A DNA stretch of 64,000 nt, taken from NCBI GenBank assembly GCA_963969595.1, contig OZ018412.1, forward strand, positions 1,056,501 through 1,120,500, in the 5' to 3' direction. Below the pieces are notes generated by a model. That model saw nothing but the letters and a program-made list of their open reading frames with translations. It made no database searches and was not told where the DNA came from. The DNA is from Neckera pumila. Lineage: Eukaryota > Streptophyta > Bryopsida > Hypnales > Neckeraceae. The number at the start of each line of letters is the position of its first letter. The stretch's first letter is position 1. Below, in pieces: positions 12,589-23,861 of the stretch. The translations under genes were made by a program, and so were the position numbers.

Positions 12589-12850
12589 TGGCAGTTCACC
12601 TTGTATGACAACGTCTACCTCGTCAATCTGCATGCAGGGATGCAGAAGGTCGCTCTCGGAAGAATCAATAGATAGGAGGGGTCGACAAGTTGGTTCAGGA
12701 TGGACGTGCGGGTGATTTCAAAGCCAAATTTGCAGCTGATGTTTCCCAAAGAGGAGGCAAACCAGCAAGTTCTTCAAGATGTTCAATGTGGCAATGTCAT
12801 TTGGGATTCCAAGTACATAAGGCACAACCCCTAAGATTTTTTGTTGGACA
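12589..12850 (+). pseudogene. Remnant of the C-terminal exon of a Ptta/En/Spm-type CACTA protein
   Basis: After a plausible acceptor (tatggcag), the plus strand reads F-T-L-Y-D-N-V-Y-L-V-N-L..QKVALGRI, then an in-frame stop, then in the same frame W-F-R-M-D-V..LMFPKEEANQQVLQDVQ..IWDSKYIR. This matches, residue for residue in many places, the final exon of the minus-strand CACTA gene at 36605-36871 (D-D-V-Y-L-V-N-P..QKVALGRI..WFRVDV..LIFPKKDAEQEVLHDVQ..IWDSKYIR). The internal stop shows that it is dead. Confidence 0.75.
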
Positions 12851-13510
12851 AGGAAAGTGTAGTGCAATTTTGGAGGCTATACCTACATTCTTGTACAAAA
12901 CAAGGTCGCTCAATTATGTACAAGGTCAAGGGCTCAAGGCCAAGTTTTTTGCAATGTGAGTCATCATTGTCATAATTGAAAGACCTTTATTAGTAAAAAT
13001 TTACGATTGGGGTTGTCACCAACCCAAACTTCTTCATTTTTTTTTGTTATCTCCCACATTCTGCATCCTTAACTAAGATAGGACTCTCACATTGTTGTAG
13101 TTGTCATTTACTATTGCAATCATTTTGCATGTAGTTGTATGTAACAAATTGGCCACAAAACAAACTTTTTAGGAAAACTTAGCTTGGTTGAGTATTATAG
13201 TATGACCGATACACAACTCATTTATTACTACACTGCAACCATACATGAAAAGATAATTATAGCTCAACTCAGACTCTAGTATGTTGTTACTTAAGAAGAA
13301 CTTGCACACAATGCCAAAACCTGCCAAAACTGCCCCGCCAATCACACACTGCCATGTTGACAAAGTGAAACCCACCAAAATAGCCTACCTAACCTATTGT
13401 ATGACTAAAGTATGACTGAGGGAATTCAAGTACAATGTTATATAGCCTTCAACGGTACCACGTCAACGGCCACGTAGGAGATTTTCATGGATGAACTTTC
13501 CTTGTACAAA

Positions 13511-13834
13511 CACTAGAAGAAAACTACGTTGTACATGTCAAAAACTATGTTGTACTTGTAGAAAACTACGTTGTACTCAACAAAAAGTGTGGGGTGGATT
13601 CTGTTGAGTTTTCCCTTTATAACACAAAATTTTGCATTCTAATACAAAATTTTGCGTTTTACTTATCAAATTCTGTGTTGAAACGGTGGAACGCAAAATT
13701 TTGCATTATGAAGGGAGAACTTAACAAGATCCACCCCACTTTTTGTTGAGTACAACGCAGATTTTGTCATACAACGCAGATTTGACAAGTAAAACGCAAT
13801 TTTTGACAAGTTAAATGCGATTTTCTTCTAGTGA
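13511..13834. mobile_element. CACTA-type MITE nested in the CACTA relic
   Basis: The ends are CACTAGAAGAAAA and TTTTCTTCTAGTG, with aaa duplicated on each side (13508-13510 and 13835-13837). The 324-bp interior is largely self-complementary (gtggggtggatt.tgttgagtt..aac.aGATCCACCCCAC) with repeated aaaattttgc phrases. It belongs to the same subfamily as 54314-54498. Its position inside the 11665-13997 relic makes it the younger insertion. Confidence 0.87.
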
Positions 13835-13997
13835 AAGACGGATGGTGATATGAAAACATAGTCATTGCAGAGTCATTGTATAAAGAACTTGTCTATAATG
13901 ACTGCTGTAGCCAATTTTCTACAACAGTCATATATATTTGCAATGACTGAAAATATAGTCATATATGTAGTCATAGAATGCTCATATTCTTATAGTG

Positions 13998-14640
13998 TGT
14001 ATCTCATATCTTTTTCTACTTAATAGTTTTTTTAAGAATGAAAATTAAGTTTCTTTGAATTTTTTTTCTAGATTCTTAGCTAAATTCCCCACATTAAAGA
14101 ATTAAACCTCAAAACTCTTTAATGCAAAAATTGAAATTAAGAAGGTTCAAAGTCAAATAATTTAGTCTCGCAATGTGTAAAAGAAACTTGTTTTCTTCAC
14201 TTCAAACGCAAATATCTTGCAGTGTGTGTGGTCAAAAACTTTGAAATTTATTCCACACATTTTCATTAGTTGTACATAAAAAATAGGTTAGATGTACATA
14301 AAAAATAATTTTTAAATTTTTATTACTCTTTGCAATAGAAATGGTAATTTTGAATGTTTTTTGGTCTTGTAAGGGTTATATATATCAATTCTTATAAATT
14401 AAAATTTGATTTACTTAATAAATTAAAATCTTATACTAGATGTATAGTTGATAATATATATAGTTCATTTTCTTTTTTATTGTAGAACACCAATATATTT
14501 TTTAAATGTTAACTTAAAAATGTTGCTTTCAATAGAATATAGGATGATTGTACACCAAATTTTATTAAAAAAAAATTCACCAATTGTTGGCTCCATAAAC
14601 ACTAATTTGAATATTCTAAAGGAATAGTTAAAATAACCTA
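13998..14640 (+). repeat. Old AT-rich repeat, continuation of the 3385-4070 family
   Basis: The order of phrases follows 3385-4070: ttctacttaa.agttttttaa, aaagtcaa..t.gtgcaaa, caaaaactttgaaatttattccacaca, ttgcaatag..aattttgaatg. It seems to be the far half of the copy whose first half is at 9935-10480, separated by later insertions. Confidence 0.5.
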
Positions 14641-14874
14641 GATTGATTTAAGCTTAGGGCTAGAAAAATGGATGATATTATATTTAGACAAATAAAGGAA
14701 AGGCTATAAATATGTACTAGTGGTAAAGAGCCACCAACTTATTTTGATGGAGTTTTCAATGAGGATGAAAATATAAACAAAGCCACTACTTGGCATACTT
14801 TCTTAAAGGTTATATTAGTCCTAGAAGCAATTTTGAATGGCTGGCGATCTTAGTTCTCCCTCATCTCTTTATTA

Positions 14875-15563
14875 CTCCCTTCGTCCCAAAATGATCTTCC
14901 TATTGGACATAATTTTTTGTCCCAAAATGATCTTCTTGTTGTGGAAGGAAAGGGACTGGTGGATACTTTTGCACCCATTGTAGCAACTATAGTGCATTAT
15001 AATAATGAGCATCCATTATAATAATGAGCATCCATTATAATAATGAGCATTTCCAATTTCATTTTTTCATTTGCAATTTTTAAGGATTAATTCCAAAGAT
15101 GTAGGTTGATTGACAAATTTGTTCCAATAGGAGGGGTTGCTTTACAGTAACAGGTCAACAACCTGCTTGGATGGCCCCTCTTCATCAATGCCTTACTAAA
15201 ATTAATGGAAAATTTGTTCAATTAATTTGGCAAGTGACCTACATCATGACATAACTTGAGAATATGACTATAGTCAGATCTTGTACAGTGCCATACAGAT
15301 GAGTGGCCACCGGTGCTTGTTAAAAATGGTCCCAAATTTCCATTTTCAAGTATTCTAAAATTATATTTTAAAAAAAGATTTTAAAATTTTACTTACATGT
15401 CAACTTTTTTACACTGTAGTTGCTACAAATAGGTGTCACCCTAGGGTGATAGGAGTACATAAAACTTTACTTACATGTCAAGTTTTTTTTGAAAAAATAT
15501 TATTTTTTAACCATAATCTGGAACATTTTGTTTAATAAGAAGATCATTTTGGGACGGAGGGAG
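14875..15563. mobile_element. Stowaway-like (Tc1/mariner) MITE
   Basis: The left end CTCCCTTCGTCCCAAAATGA and right end TCATTTTGGGACGGAGGGAG are inverted repeats, and both are flanked by TA (14873-14874 and 15564-15565). CTCCCTCCGTCCC-type ends with TA duplication define plant Stowaway/mariner-derived elements. At 689 bp it is long for a MITE and has no transposase frame. It contains an internal second copy of tcccaaaatgatcttc (about 14920) and a 22-bp triplication (14993-15055). Confidence 0.88.
14993..15055. repeat. 22-bp tandem repeat x 3
   Basis: The unit ccattataataatgagcat (22 bp including its join) is repeated three times without visible divergence inside the Stowaway-like MITE. Confidence 0.85.
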
Positions 15564-15565
15564 TA

Positions 15566-17169
15566 TTTACTAAATATAAATTTTAAATTGAGAGGATTAA
15601 TTGAACTGTTATAGAATAAAATAAATAGGATCTCTAATAGATGGAGATTTTATGCTTGTGGATATATCAACTGTGGTATCACATTAATTTGCACATGAAG
15701 CTTGCTGGAGCTTGTTGAAAAAATTTATACACAACACTTGTGACTTGAGAGTAAAAAGAGCAGAAAATGTAGTATATGATCATATAAGCATTGCAATATT
15801 AGATTTGAAGAGTTATTGTATGTGACACTTGGTGTTTTGCACTACTTAACATTTATCAACCTTCTCGTTCAACCTCAAGTCAGTCCAAATAAATATTATC
15901 TCTTTATTCTTTAGTGATATCATCCACCATACTATAGCTGAGGCAACAAACTCACTCAATTTGATATCAAGAAATTATTGGTCTATAAGGAACCATTAAT
16001 ATAGAACAATAAACAGTTTTATGATTCTTAAAAAGGCAAAAATAACTGCTTGAATGCACATCACAAAATATAAAATTAATTTTGTAATTCAACCTACACC
16101 AAACATATGAACTGTTTAGAAAGTCTAATTATTCAAATAGTTGTTGACGTGCAATGATGCTTTTTAGAAGTAAAAAAATATCATTGGTCTAGACTTCTTT
16201 CTTTCAAAACCAAAACTTGATTTGTTCTTCATTCAAATGCTCATCTTTCCTTGGTGCTATGATAATTTGACAATTATGTGCAATTTCACTACAACATAAA
16301 AGCATAAATCATTCATACAATTTGAAGCCTAATTGAATGGATACGGAAATAATATCTCAATTACAATTAACTTACCTAAACATATTGTCAACACTTAATC
16401 CTTGAGGACAATAGAGACTCTATAAATTGATCCCATGTTTATCTAGGAGTTTTGAAGAATTATTGGAAAATCTTACTTGCTCAAATAGTTAATTTTTTGA
16501 ACTAGTACATGCAATGTTCCTTGCTCAATTTAATAATGTAAAGACTTTTTTTTTCAATTCAATTATACTTTCGATATTATATGATTGATAAAGATGATGA
16601 ACAACTTATCCTCAAGGATTAATTTACTTTGCACAAGTTAATGTACATTACTCTTGTATATTTGATCAAGTGAGAGAGTGTCATTTCAAAGAAGTATTTG
16701 GTGAGCATGATAAAGGCAAGGTTAGTTCATTAGAATTCCTAAATGATTTTCTATTAAAAAGAAGACTAGTAAATGGTTGCAATCTTGACTACATCAATGG
16801 TTGAAATCTTAAACAAATACACAGAGTTTCAAATAGAACAATGTAGAAATTGTATATTTCACTTTTTTAGAAGCTTAAATTCTAATAAATCTATTTATAG
16901 TATGAATTGTTGTTGCATGACACCTTTTTAGATTTTGATGTCATTACCTAGCAAAATGTTTGCAAATGGTGTAGATTCTTGTCAAATGCTACTACACAAT
17001 ATTTGGTAGAATCAATTAATGACAACTGTAGTCATAAATAGTAAAGTAAATGAAGTGGCAAGAAATATTGAAGATCATGAGCATGAGAAGAAATATTATC
17101 TTCATTAAGCTTAGAAGAATGTATGAGAAAGAAAGCAATTAAGCAAACATTAGTTAACTTGAGGCAAGG
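15566..17169. other. AT-rich spacer without recognised gene
   Basis: Only very short open frames were seen, with no recognisable repeat ends. It could hold upstream exons or the promoter of the STPGR gene remnant that follows, but none can be defined. Confidence 0.5.
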
Positions 17170-18201
17170 GTGATTAAATACCAATATTACCACAAATCTA
17201 ATTTACAAGTGAAGCAAATGCATTATGATCCTAATGAAGACAATCCAGGGCCATGGGAGTACAAACTTAATTTCAAACAAATTCTACCATCCCAGCCTAA
17301 ATACACAATGGGTATGAATACAACCATCTGGTTTGACCATGATAAGACCGGGCCGGGATGCTACAACTTGCGTCAAGAGGGTAACAATAGCACTAAATAT
17401 ACTATGGCGCACCACCTCAAGCCTATAATTAACACCCATGTCCCAGGCCCTGGAACCTACAATATAGGAGGGCGGAACAATATTGCCCCTGCTTTCACCA
17501 TGGGTCAACGCTTTGTTCGCCTTCGCGAAAAGCTCAAAGACAAGTACTACCAGGCTACTATCAAGCAACGCCCCTACCATCACTCCTCTAGCAATACTTT
17601 GACTAGTAGTCATCTAGGTATGCATATTCTACTAACTCTCAATGCACCATCATCTTGCTACTTACTTTCATAAATAATTTGAACTAATTTCAGAAATAAT
17701 TTGAACTACTATTGGCTCTAATAATTCTACTCCAATGTTTAGATGCAAATATACTAATACAATTTAATATATTATAAATTTATACTATTAGACATTGATT
17801 GACTTATTTGAGTTTGGATGCGTGTTTCCGTACTTTCTCGAGAAAAAGCGGAAGGTAGTCAACCATGGACAAAGTTAGCATCTCCACCCTTGATGATAGC
17901 TCCTCCCTCTATGAGACCACGCTTGAGTTGGACAAGGCCTTCAACATGGGACATCACAGCGCCTTTAGTACCAAATCCTCGACCACGTCCCATGACCTCC
18001 TCTGAGAACATCCTTCGTCGCATCCATTTCAAAATTGGACCCACGCAAAATAAGCATTACAATGAATACATTTGCGAAATGTATGGCTACATGGGCAACA
18101 AGGGTGTGCGATATGGTCATGTCACTAAATGGGGCACTTCCAAATCCTTCATTAAATCCACCAATCTCAATAAGCGTTTCATTGCCAAAGGAGAATCATA
18201 G
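17170..18201 (+). pseudogene. STPGR (sperm-tail PG-rich repeat) protein gene, fragmentary
   Basis: The frame at 17170-17614 carries three spaced motifs: N-P-G-P-W-E-Y..PKYTMG, T-G-P-G-C-Y-N-L..TKYTMA and P-G-P-G-T-Y-N-I..PAFTMGQRF. This is the periodic P-G-P-G-x-Y pattern of STPGR/ODF3-type ciliary proteins, which in motile cilia are microtubule-associated or lumenal. A donor-like site (catctag/gtatgc) follows at about 17616. A second coding-like stretch starts near 17862 (ATG GAC AAA) with L-Y-E-T-T..AFNMGHHSAFSTK, resembling another repeat, then a stop at about 18003. The downstream frame (S-E-N-I-L-R-R-I..RFIAKGES, ending at 18201) is shifted relative to it. The shift suggests a pseudogene, but an unrecognised intron is possible. 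Upstream exons are not identified. Confidence 0.6.
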
Positions 18202-19110
18202 TTCATGCCTCCTTCACATGCAGCTTGTGCCATAGAGTCTATTTATTAGAATATTATTTATTAGAAAATTATTTATTAGAAAACTTAGAGAAAAAGACTC
18301 TAATTAATGAAGTAATCTTCATTGATTCTCATATATTTGTGGATGGCTTAGTACAAGTTGCAATCAAAGATTCAAAGATGGTATTATTCAATTTTGTATA
18401 ATTTTACTTTCCTTAATTCATTGATTCTAGAGGTCAATGGATGGATTTGTCCAAAAAATGATCACTCCATATAATAATTAATAAGACGATGTGTGGTAGC
18501 AACCTTATTAAGTTATAGCATGCAATATATTAGTCTTGCACAAGTGAATACAATTACTAAATGTGAAACAATATTTAAAAAAGAATGGCTTGAATATGAT
18601 GAAAGTTATTCAAAGACTATCAAAGTGCAATACTAACAGAAATAATTAATCATTTAAATAGTTGTCTTCTTGCGATGATGCTAAGATGTGAGTTTAGAAC
18701 AATGAGCGTAATTTTTGCAAGGCTGGAAACTACAACTTCAAACATTTACATTATTTTTGTAAATTCATCTGAATAAAGTCATAAAATATTAATAGAAAAT
18801 TTTATGACCCATGATCATGGTTTAGGGATTGATCCTGTAAGTGTTGTTAAATAATTTAGGGCCTCTTTGTTAGTGAAACTTCAAATCCAATTAAAAGTTG
18901 ACTTTGTTTAAAGCATTTTTAATCAATACAAAAATTTAGAAGATTTTTGGTGTAAATCATTCTTATGAAAGGATATCACAAACAAGGGTGAAAAAGGGGC
19001 TTTAAGCCCATGCTAGGCACTGATATCTTATACTACTCGACCACCAAGTGCTATGACTAATCATAGGGGTTATATGACCTCTAAAAGGGCTGCCCCTCTT
19101 GGCTGCCCCT
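18202..19110. other. Spacer without recognised gene
   Basis: AT-rich, no recognisable coding or repeat structure. It ends at the truncation point of the copia fragment. Confidence 0.5.
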
Positions 19111-19837
19111 CTTGGCTGCTCCTACAATGCTTGGCAATGTGGCCCGGTTTGTTACACTTGAAGCACGTCCTTGTCTCCTTGAACGCCTTGGTGTTGCCTC
19201 CTTTGCCAAATCTTGAGACAAGGGCTGATCCCTCCCCTTGGGAGTCATTCTCCTTGCGCTTGGTCATCTCATGCATCAAGGGGGCGGTCACAAACTCCAT
19301 GGTCAGCTCCTTGGTGGGCCTTGTCTCCAATGTGGTGATGAGGAACTCATAAGATGCTGGCAAGCTCTCCAACAAGGTCATCACCACATCCCCATCCGTC
19401 ACGGGCGCCTCCAAACAAGCCAACTCATCCGCAAGAGCCTTGATCTTGTTGACATGATCCAACATGTCATCCTCCTCTTGCATCTTGCTAATGAAGAACT
19501 TGCGTCGAAGAAAGAGGATGTTGGAGAGGCTCTTGGTCTCGTGGATGTTGCAAAGGGTGGTCCATGCTTGGGTTTGTCCCTTGCAATGTCAAATGTGAGC
19601 AATTTGCCGATCCACAAGGTTGATGGCAGTGAGAGCAAAGGCCTTCTTCTCCTTCCTCTCAAAGGCCTTCTTGGTCTTGGGATCCGCATCTTCACTTGGA
19701 GGCTCCTCACTCCCATCCACCACCTCCCACAAGTCCTTCTCCGCAAGGATCATCTCCGTCTTGAACTTCCACATGCCAAAGTTCTCCCCATTGAACTTGT
19801 CAATGATGCGCACGCCTTCTCCTCCACTTGATGCCAT
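19111..19837 (-). pseudogene. copia gag fragment with in-frame TGA
   Basis: The frame opens M-A-S-S-G-G-E-G-V-R and runs through a UBN2-like gag N-terminus (F-N-G-E-N-F-G-M-W-K-F-K). It meets TGA at 19589-19591 (codon 83), then continues in the same frame to a CCHC zinc knuckle (C-F-K-C-N-K-P-G-H-I-A-K-H-C). The same TGA is at the same codon in the plus-strand copy. Sequence after the knuckle is unrelated to copia. The natural function would be capsid formation and RNA packaging. Confidence 0.85.
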
Positions 19838-20285
19838 GGTGAAGCACCTCCCACTTGTTGGCAGAACCCCAAGTGTCTTGGAGAGTTGACAAACTCAATT
19901 CAACCTCCAAACAATCCCTTGGAAGCCAATTGGGCTGAAATGGCACCAATAAGCCCTTCCAAGGCCCTTCCAAGATTCTCCAAGGCCCTAAGAACGACCA
20001 AACACTTCTCACAAGTGCATCACCTCCTTTCAACACGAATTCAGCCCCTAATGAAGCTCAAAGCCACCACATGGACACCATGGGCTAGTGCTACTTCCAA
20101 TCAGCAAGCAAACTCACAATGCTCCTCACATTAGGGTACTCCACCCTACAAGGAGCTCAAGACGTGCAATCAGCCCTAGATGGAAGCTACTACTCACAAT
20201 GAGTACCTCAAGGATAACAATTGGCCTCCAACACCCCTAGTTGGATCACCAAATCACGAAGGAACCCTAATTGGCTCTCAATTAC

Positions 20286-20520
20286 TCCACAAAGCTCATA
20301 AGGGCACAAATTAGCCCTCTCTCACTCACAAGGACACAAATCAGTCCTCTCTCACTCACAAGGGCACAAATCAGCCCTCACACACTCACAAGGGCACAAA
20401 TCAGCCCTCTCTCACTCACAAGGGCACAAATCAGCCCTCACTCACTCACAAGGGCACAAATCAGCCCTCTAAGGTTCACAATGTCCACTAATTTGCCTCA
20501 CTCACTCACAAGGGCACTAA
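20286..20520 (-). repeat. ~30-bp minisatellite in the copia leader (about 8 units)
   Basis: On the plus strand the unit reads agggcacaaatcagccctc plus .ctcactcaca. About eight units are present, the last two more diverged (ctaaggttcaca, atgtccactaattt). The equivalent leader of the plus-strand copy (28140-28313) has about six. It lies between LTR and gag in both copies. Confidence 0.85.
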
Positions 20521-20967
20521 TCACCCCTCAATGGATGGGAAACACCTCAAGCAACTCAATGATGCTTCCAAGGCTCACAAAGGACTCTCACTAGATTGCA
20601 ATTGCCACAATCACAACCAACAATGCACCCAAGTGCACAATCAGCCCACAATGGCTCCAGATGTACACTTCTAAGCACAAACTCAACTATGGAGCATGCA
20701 ACCAGCCCTAATTAGGTCTGATTACTACTATAAGCAACCTCTCACCCAAATGTACTCAAAACCTCACAATTCAGCCAACAAAAAAGCCCCAAAAGAATTT
20801 TTTTTTAAAATGCACTTCAAAGCTTTCTTTTGAAAAATGACTCACACCATATGGTTTGTAGGTGACAAAGTGACAAATGGCTGGTTGCTCCTCCAAGCTC
20901 CAAGATCTCCTCCAAATGATTTGAATTTCTCCCTCAAGCGCAACTCCAATTGCGTGGGCCCATAACC

Positions 20968-21222
20968 TATTGAGATTACAATGTATTGAATGGAAGAAAG
21001 GCTTTACTTAGATGGTAGGAAGATACAAACACCCATGAGTGGGCTGATCTTATACTAGAAGCCTTTCATAGTTATTCACAAACCATGTGGGATAACTAAA
21101 CACTATGGGCTGCCTTTGACTATGAGCAATACCCAATGAATTCTAAAACTAGCTAAGTGTCTAATGCTACTCCTAGGGCTGAATGTACATGGTCTACAGT
21201 AATATGTACATGTTCTTCAACA
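20968..21222 (-). repeat. copia 5' LTR (minus-strand copy)
   Basis: About 255 bp, starting TGTTGAAGAACATGTACATA on the minus strand and ending near aatctcaata. The same sequence occurs at 24512, 27442, 31262 (inverted) and 33305. The adjoining internal sequence ggttatgggcccacgcaatt, where a primer-binding site is expected, does not resemble the usual initiator-Met site. Confidence 0.9.
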
Positions 21223-22082
21223 AGCACAACACAGTAGCTACTTGGTGTACACATGGACTCCTTTGCTACCTAAATATTCATGCTCTCTAAATATTCATTC
21301 AAAAGTTGTAAACAAAGCACCACATTAGCTTTAAGCGATACAAACTTCTAGAAGCAAAGGGACACAAAGCACATTGTGAGATGGATCTTTCAATAGAGAT
21401 CAAATTAGAGTCTCAAGCAAGGATCGAATTAAAGCCTCTGGCAATAATAGTATCAGGCCAATTGTAGTGGCCATCGCTCGATCACATAGCAGTCTCTGTT
21501 TGCAAGTAAGTGCACTACCAACTTCTAGCGGTGAGGCAGCATGTTGTGAGGACCATATCGGAGACCCCCAAATTTCATTGCCTTCTTCTTGTGAGGAGAA
21601 GCTACAGCATTTATTGGTTTATGGAGAACATGCTACCGATCTGTAAGCTTCTAAAGTTTGGCACTTGCAAGCTTTAACTTTGAGGAGAGGGACACGCAAG
21701 TGTGAATTGACCAAGAAGTTCAAAAGTGGTCTAAGCACTTCTATTTACTGATACTTAGATCTACTTAGGTGTTTTAGAGAACATTTAAGGATTGAGACAA
21801 TATTGAGCGCTCATGGCCAAATTGTAGAACCACCTAAATATAGACTTTTGAAGGATTTAAGAAGCAAAAGTATATGTAAGAGACTTAGGATAAAAGAATG
21901 GAAGTTAGGAAAGATATCATGTGACAATGCAAGTAAACCCACAAAATGTATTTATAAGCAATCCACGATTAAAAAACGGCGCTTTGATCTAAGAGACATG
22001 CTAGGAGCGTAATGGTGAAGTCTAATTGTCAACTTCCCAGAATAATTTCTCCCCTGGACAAGAATTAATCCTAGGCCAGGAA
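21223..22082. other. Spacer without recognised gene
   Basis: Only short open frames, no recognised domain, no repeat ends. Confidence 0.45.
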
Positions 22083-23861
22083 TTATTTTCTTCCTCGAGT
22101 GGGAATTATAGCAAGAGGTATCGGATTAGACATTCCTCTAATCAATGCAAAGTGAGATGTATGCTTGCACAAGGTATTCAAGAACTTCCTAGAGGTTGCC
22201 CAAGAAGTTCCGTGATTTTCTAAATTGTGAAACATGACTCCATGGGAAGTCAACCCTGTTTTTATGCATTGGAAAAATCCAAATGAATCCAAATGAATCC
22301 AAATGAATCCAAATGAATCCAAATGAATCAGTTGCCCAGGCCCAATCCTTTGTTGACTCTTCTTTGACTCGGGAATCCAATCCTTGGGCTCTTTCGGATT
22401 TGATCCTTCGGCTGTGAATGAATTCGGCAGCGAGAGGTCCGAAAGTTGGATCTCTCGGGAGTACATGGACCCGTTTAGCTTTTGGCTGCTGATGTCCATC
22501 CGGTTGGCTGCCTCCCTAGTCGCCACCATTGTTGCTTCTACACGATCGGTAAAAGCGGTCAAGATCCGAACTATTCAGGAACCGGATACTTTCTTCTCCT
22601 CATGTACCCCTTTGTCGAATAACTCCAGCTTGAAAGCGGCAAATCCGGACTCTCCAAGGGTGGCCTTCACCGTCTTGGCCACCTTCCAGGTTGCATTCGC
22701 CATTTCCTGGACTGCGGTTTTGTCTTCTTTGAAGGCAATTATCGCTGCCTTCATAGTGTCGACTTCCTCCTAAAGCTGACAAATCTCCGCCTGCTTCCGG
22801 TGCTCATCCGGATTGGAGATGTACTGTGCCACCTTACCCAATAGCCTGCTATCTCCCAGCACACCCACCAGCTCTCCAATACTAGCGAGGGTCCTCCTCT
22901 TGATCTTCCAATCCGCTCTTATCTCGCAAAGAATAACGGTCAGCTGATTAAACGGATTGTTTGGGTCTTCGGCCTCCAATATCTCCATTTCTGGTCCCTA
23001 TTCTGGAGTTGATTGGTTGGTAGGAGGGGTTCCTCTCTTGTGAGGAGGCGTCGTCTTCATTCGCTTCCTTGTCCTGAGGTGCTCCTCCTTCATCTTCCTC
23101 TTTCGTCTCAGGTTCAGATTTGGTTACGTCCTCCGGTTCGTCATCCAAACCCGACTCTCCATACTTCAGGATAGATTCCTAAATGTTCCACGTCTTCTCC
23201 TCCATGTCCGTGAGGAGTTGGTTGCGCTAGTAGAAGTGAAAGAGATAGGGACTCAAAGGAGTGGCCTTACTCTTTCCAACCCTCGTCACAAGCTAGGACA
23301 CCAAATCGCAAAAGATCCAGGCCGAGTTCACCTTTCGTTCCCCGCTCAGGGCTTCAAAAATGGTATTATCAATGGTCATCGTTATCCTCATCGGCTTCTC
23401 TGGGTGGATGATCGGAACCAAAAACTAGAGAAGGCGGAGATGCCGGTCGCTTTTGCAATCTGCGATCGCGTATCCGTCCTTGCTGCTCGATTCTCTATGA
23501 AACTTGTCATGGATGTACTCAGCCCTCCGTCCTGCCATGCTGGGACTTCCTATCCGAAAGTTGTAGACTTCCCTCCACCTCTCTTCTTTCCATTGAGTTG
23601 GGTGCCCCCAAACAGTGTTGTCAAACTAATTTGACAATTTCCCCTTAAGCTCTCTCAACATCCGCTCCTCCCTAAACCCCCAGGATTTATTCATCAACAC
23701 CAAATAGCCCATCCCGTTGAGGTCGTTCATGAGCTTGGTTCTTGCCGGTTTCTCGGAAGGGATGGTCGGAACTACTTTCTGGAGCTTGATCTCGAAGGAA
23801 GAATTGGGCGCTCCCGGTCTGTTCTTACGAAGCTGAGGCACGGATACGGACTGCTAACTGG
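22083..23861 (-). pseudogene. Decayed minus-strand ORF of unknown family
   Basis: Several minus-strand frames in one direction read as parts of one long protein broken by frameshifts. In order they contain M-P-Q-L-R-K-N-R-P-G..KLMNDLNGMGYLVL (23841-23626); R-N-Q-L-L-T-D-M-E-E-K-T-W-N (about 23225-23180); an acidic run (D-D-E-P-E-D-V..ETKEEDEGG, 23148-22948); M-E-I-L-E-A-E-D..NPFNQLTVILCEI (22988-22770); an alpha-helical A-F-K-E-D-K-T-A-V-Q-E-M-A-N-A-T-W-K; and D-R-V-E-A-T-M-V-A-T-R-E-A-A-N (about 22560). Base composition is clearly more GC-rich than the surroundings. The acidic plus coiled-coil make-up suggests an ORF associated with a plant transposable element, but no diagnostic transposase or RT motif is visible. 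Confidence 0.5.
22272..22329. repeat. 10-bp tandem repeat (aaatgaatcc) x 5-6
   Basis: Perfect head-to-tail repetition of aaatgaatcc. It lies at the 3' end of the decayed minus-strand ORF, where it would add an alternating D-S-F-G-F-I-W-I-H-L pattern. Confidence 0.9.

Larger units (their letters stand above)
11665..13997 (+). mobile_element. CACTA (En/Spm) relic with a decayed transposase exon
   Basis: The element starts CACTACAAGAAAA and ends TTCTTATAGTG, with the 3-bp duplication tgt at 11662-11664 and 13998-14000. Both ends carry many short tgactac/gtcatt motifs, the subterminal repeats of this superfamily. The right terminus (complement CACTATAAGAATAT.GCATTCTATGACT) matches the left terminus of the larger CACTA element at 35685, so both belong to one family. 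The interior keeps only the last transposase exon (12589-12850) plus a hairpin (12366-12488) and a nested CACTA MITE (13511-13834). Confidence 0.88.
19111..21222 (-). mobile_element. Ty1/copia retrotransposon, 5' half only (LTR, leader, gag)
   Basis: Read on the minus strand this is a 5' LTR (21222 to about 20968, beginning TGTTGAAG), an untranslated leader with a minisatellite, and gag from an ATG at 19837 through a CCHC knuckle. Homology with the plus-strand copy (27442 onward) stops at about 19111, just after C-R-S-S-Q, where ggctgcccctctt is tandemly repeated. Protease, integrase, reverse transcriptase and the 3' LTR are missing. The leader and gag are closely similar to the plus-strand copy over about 1.8 kb, so the two derive from a recently active family. 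Confidence 0.9.

Noticed and set aside
16288..16310. cactacaacataaaagca, resembling a CACTA terminus
   Set aside because: No matching inverted end or 3-bp duplication was found nearby.
20286..20520. Regular ~30-bp repeats resembling a CRISPR array
   Set aside because: There are no unique spacers; units are contiguous, lie in the copia leader and recur in the other copy.
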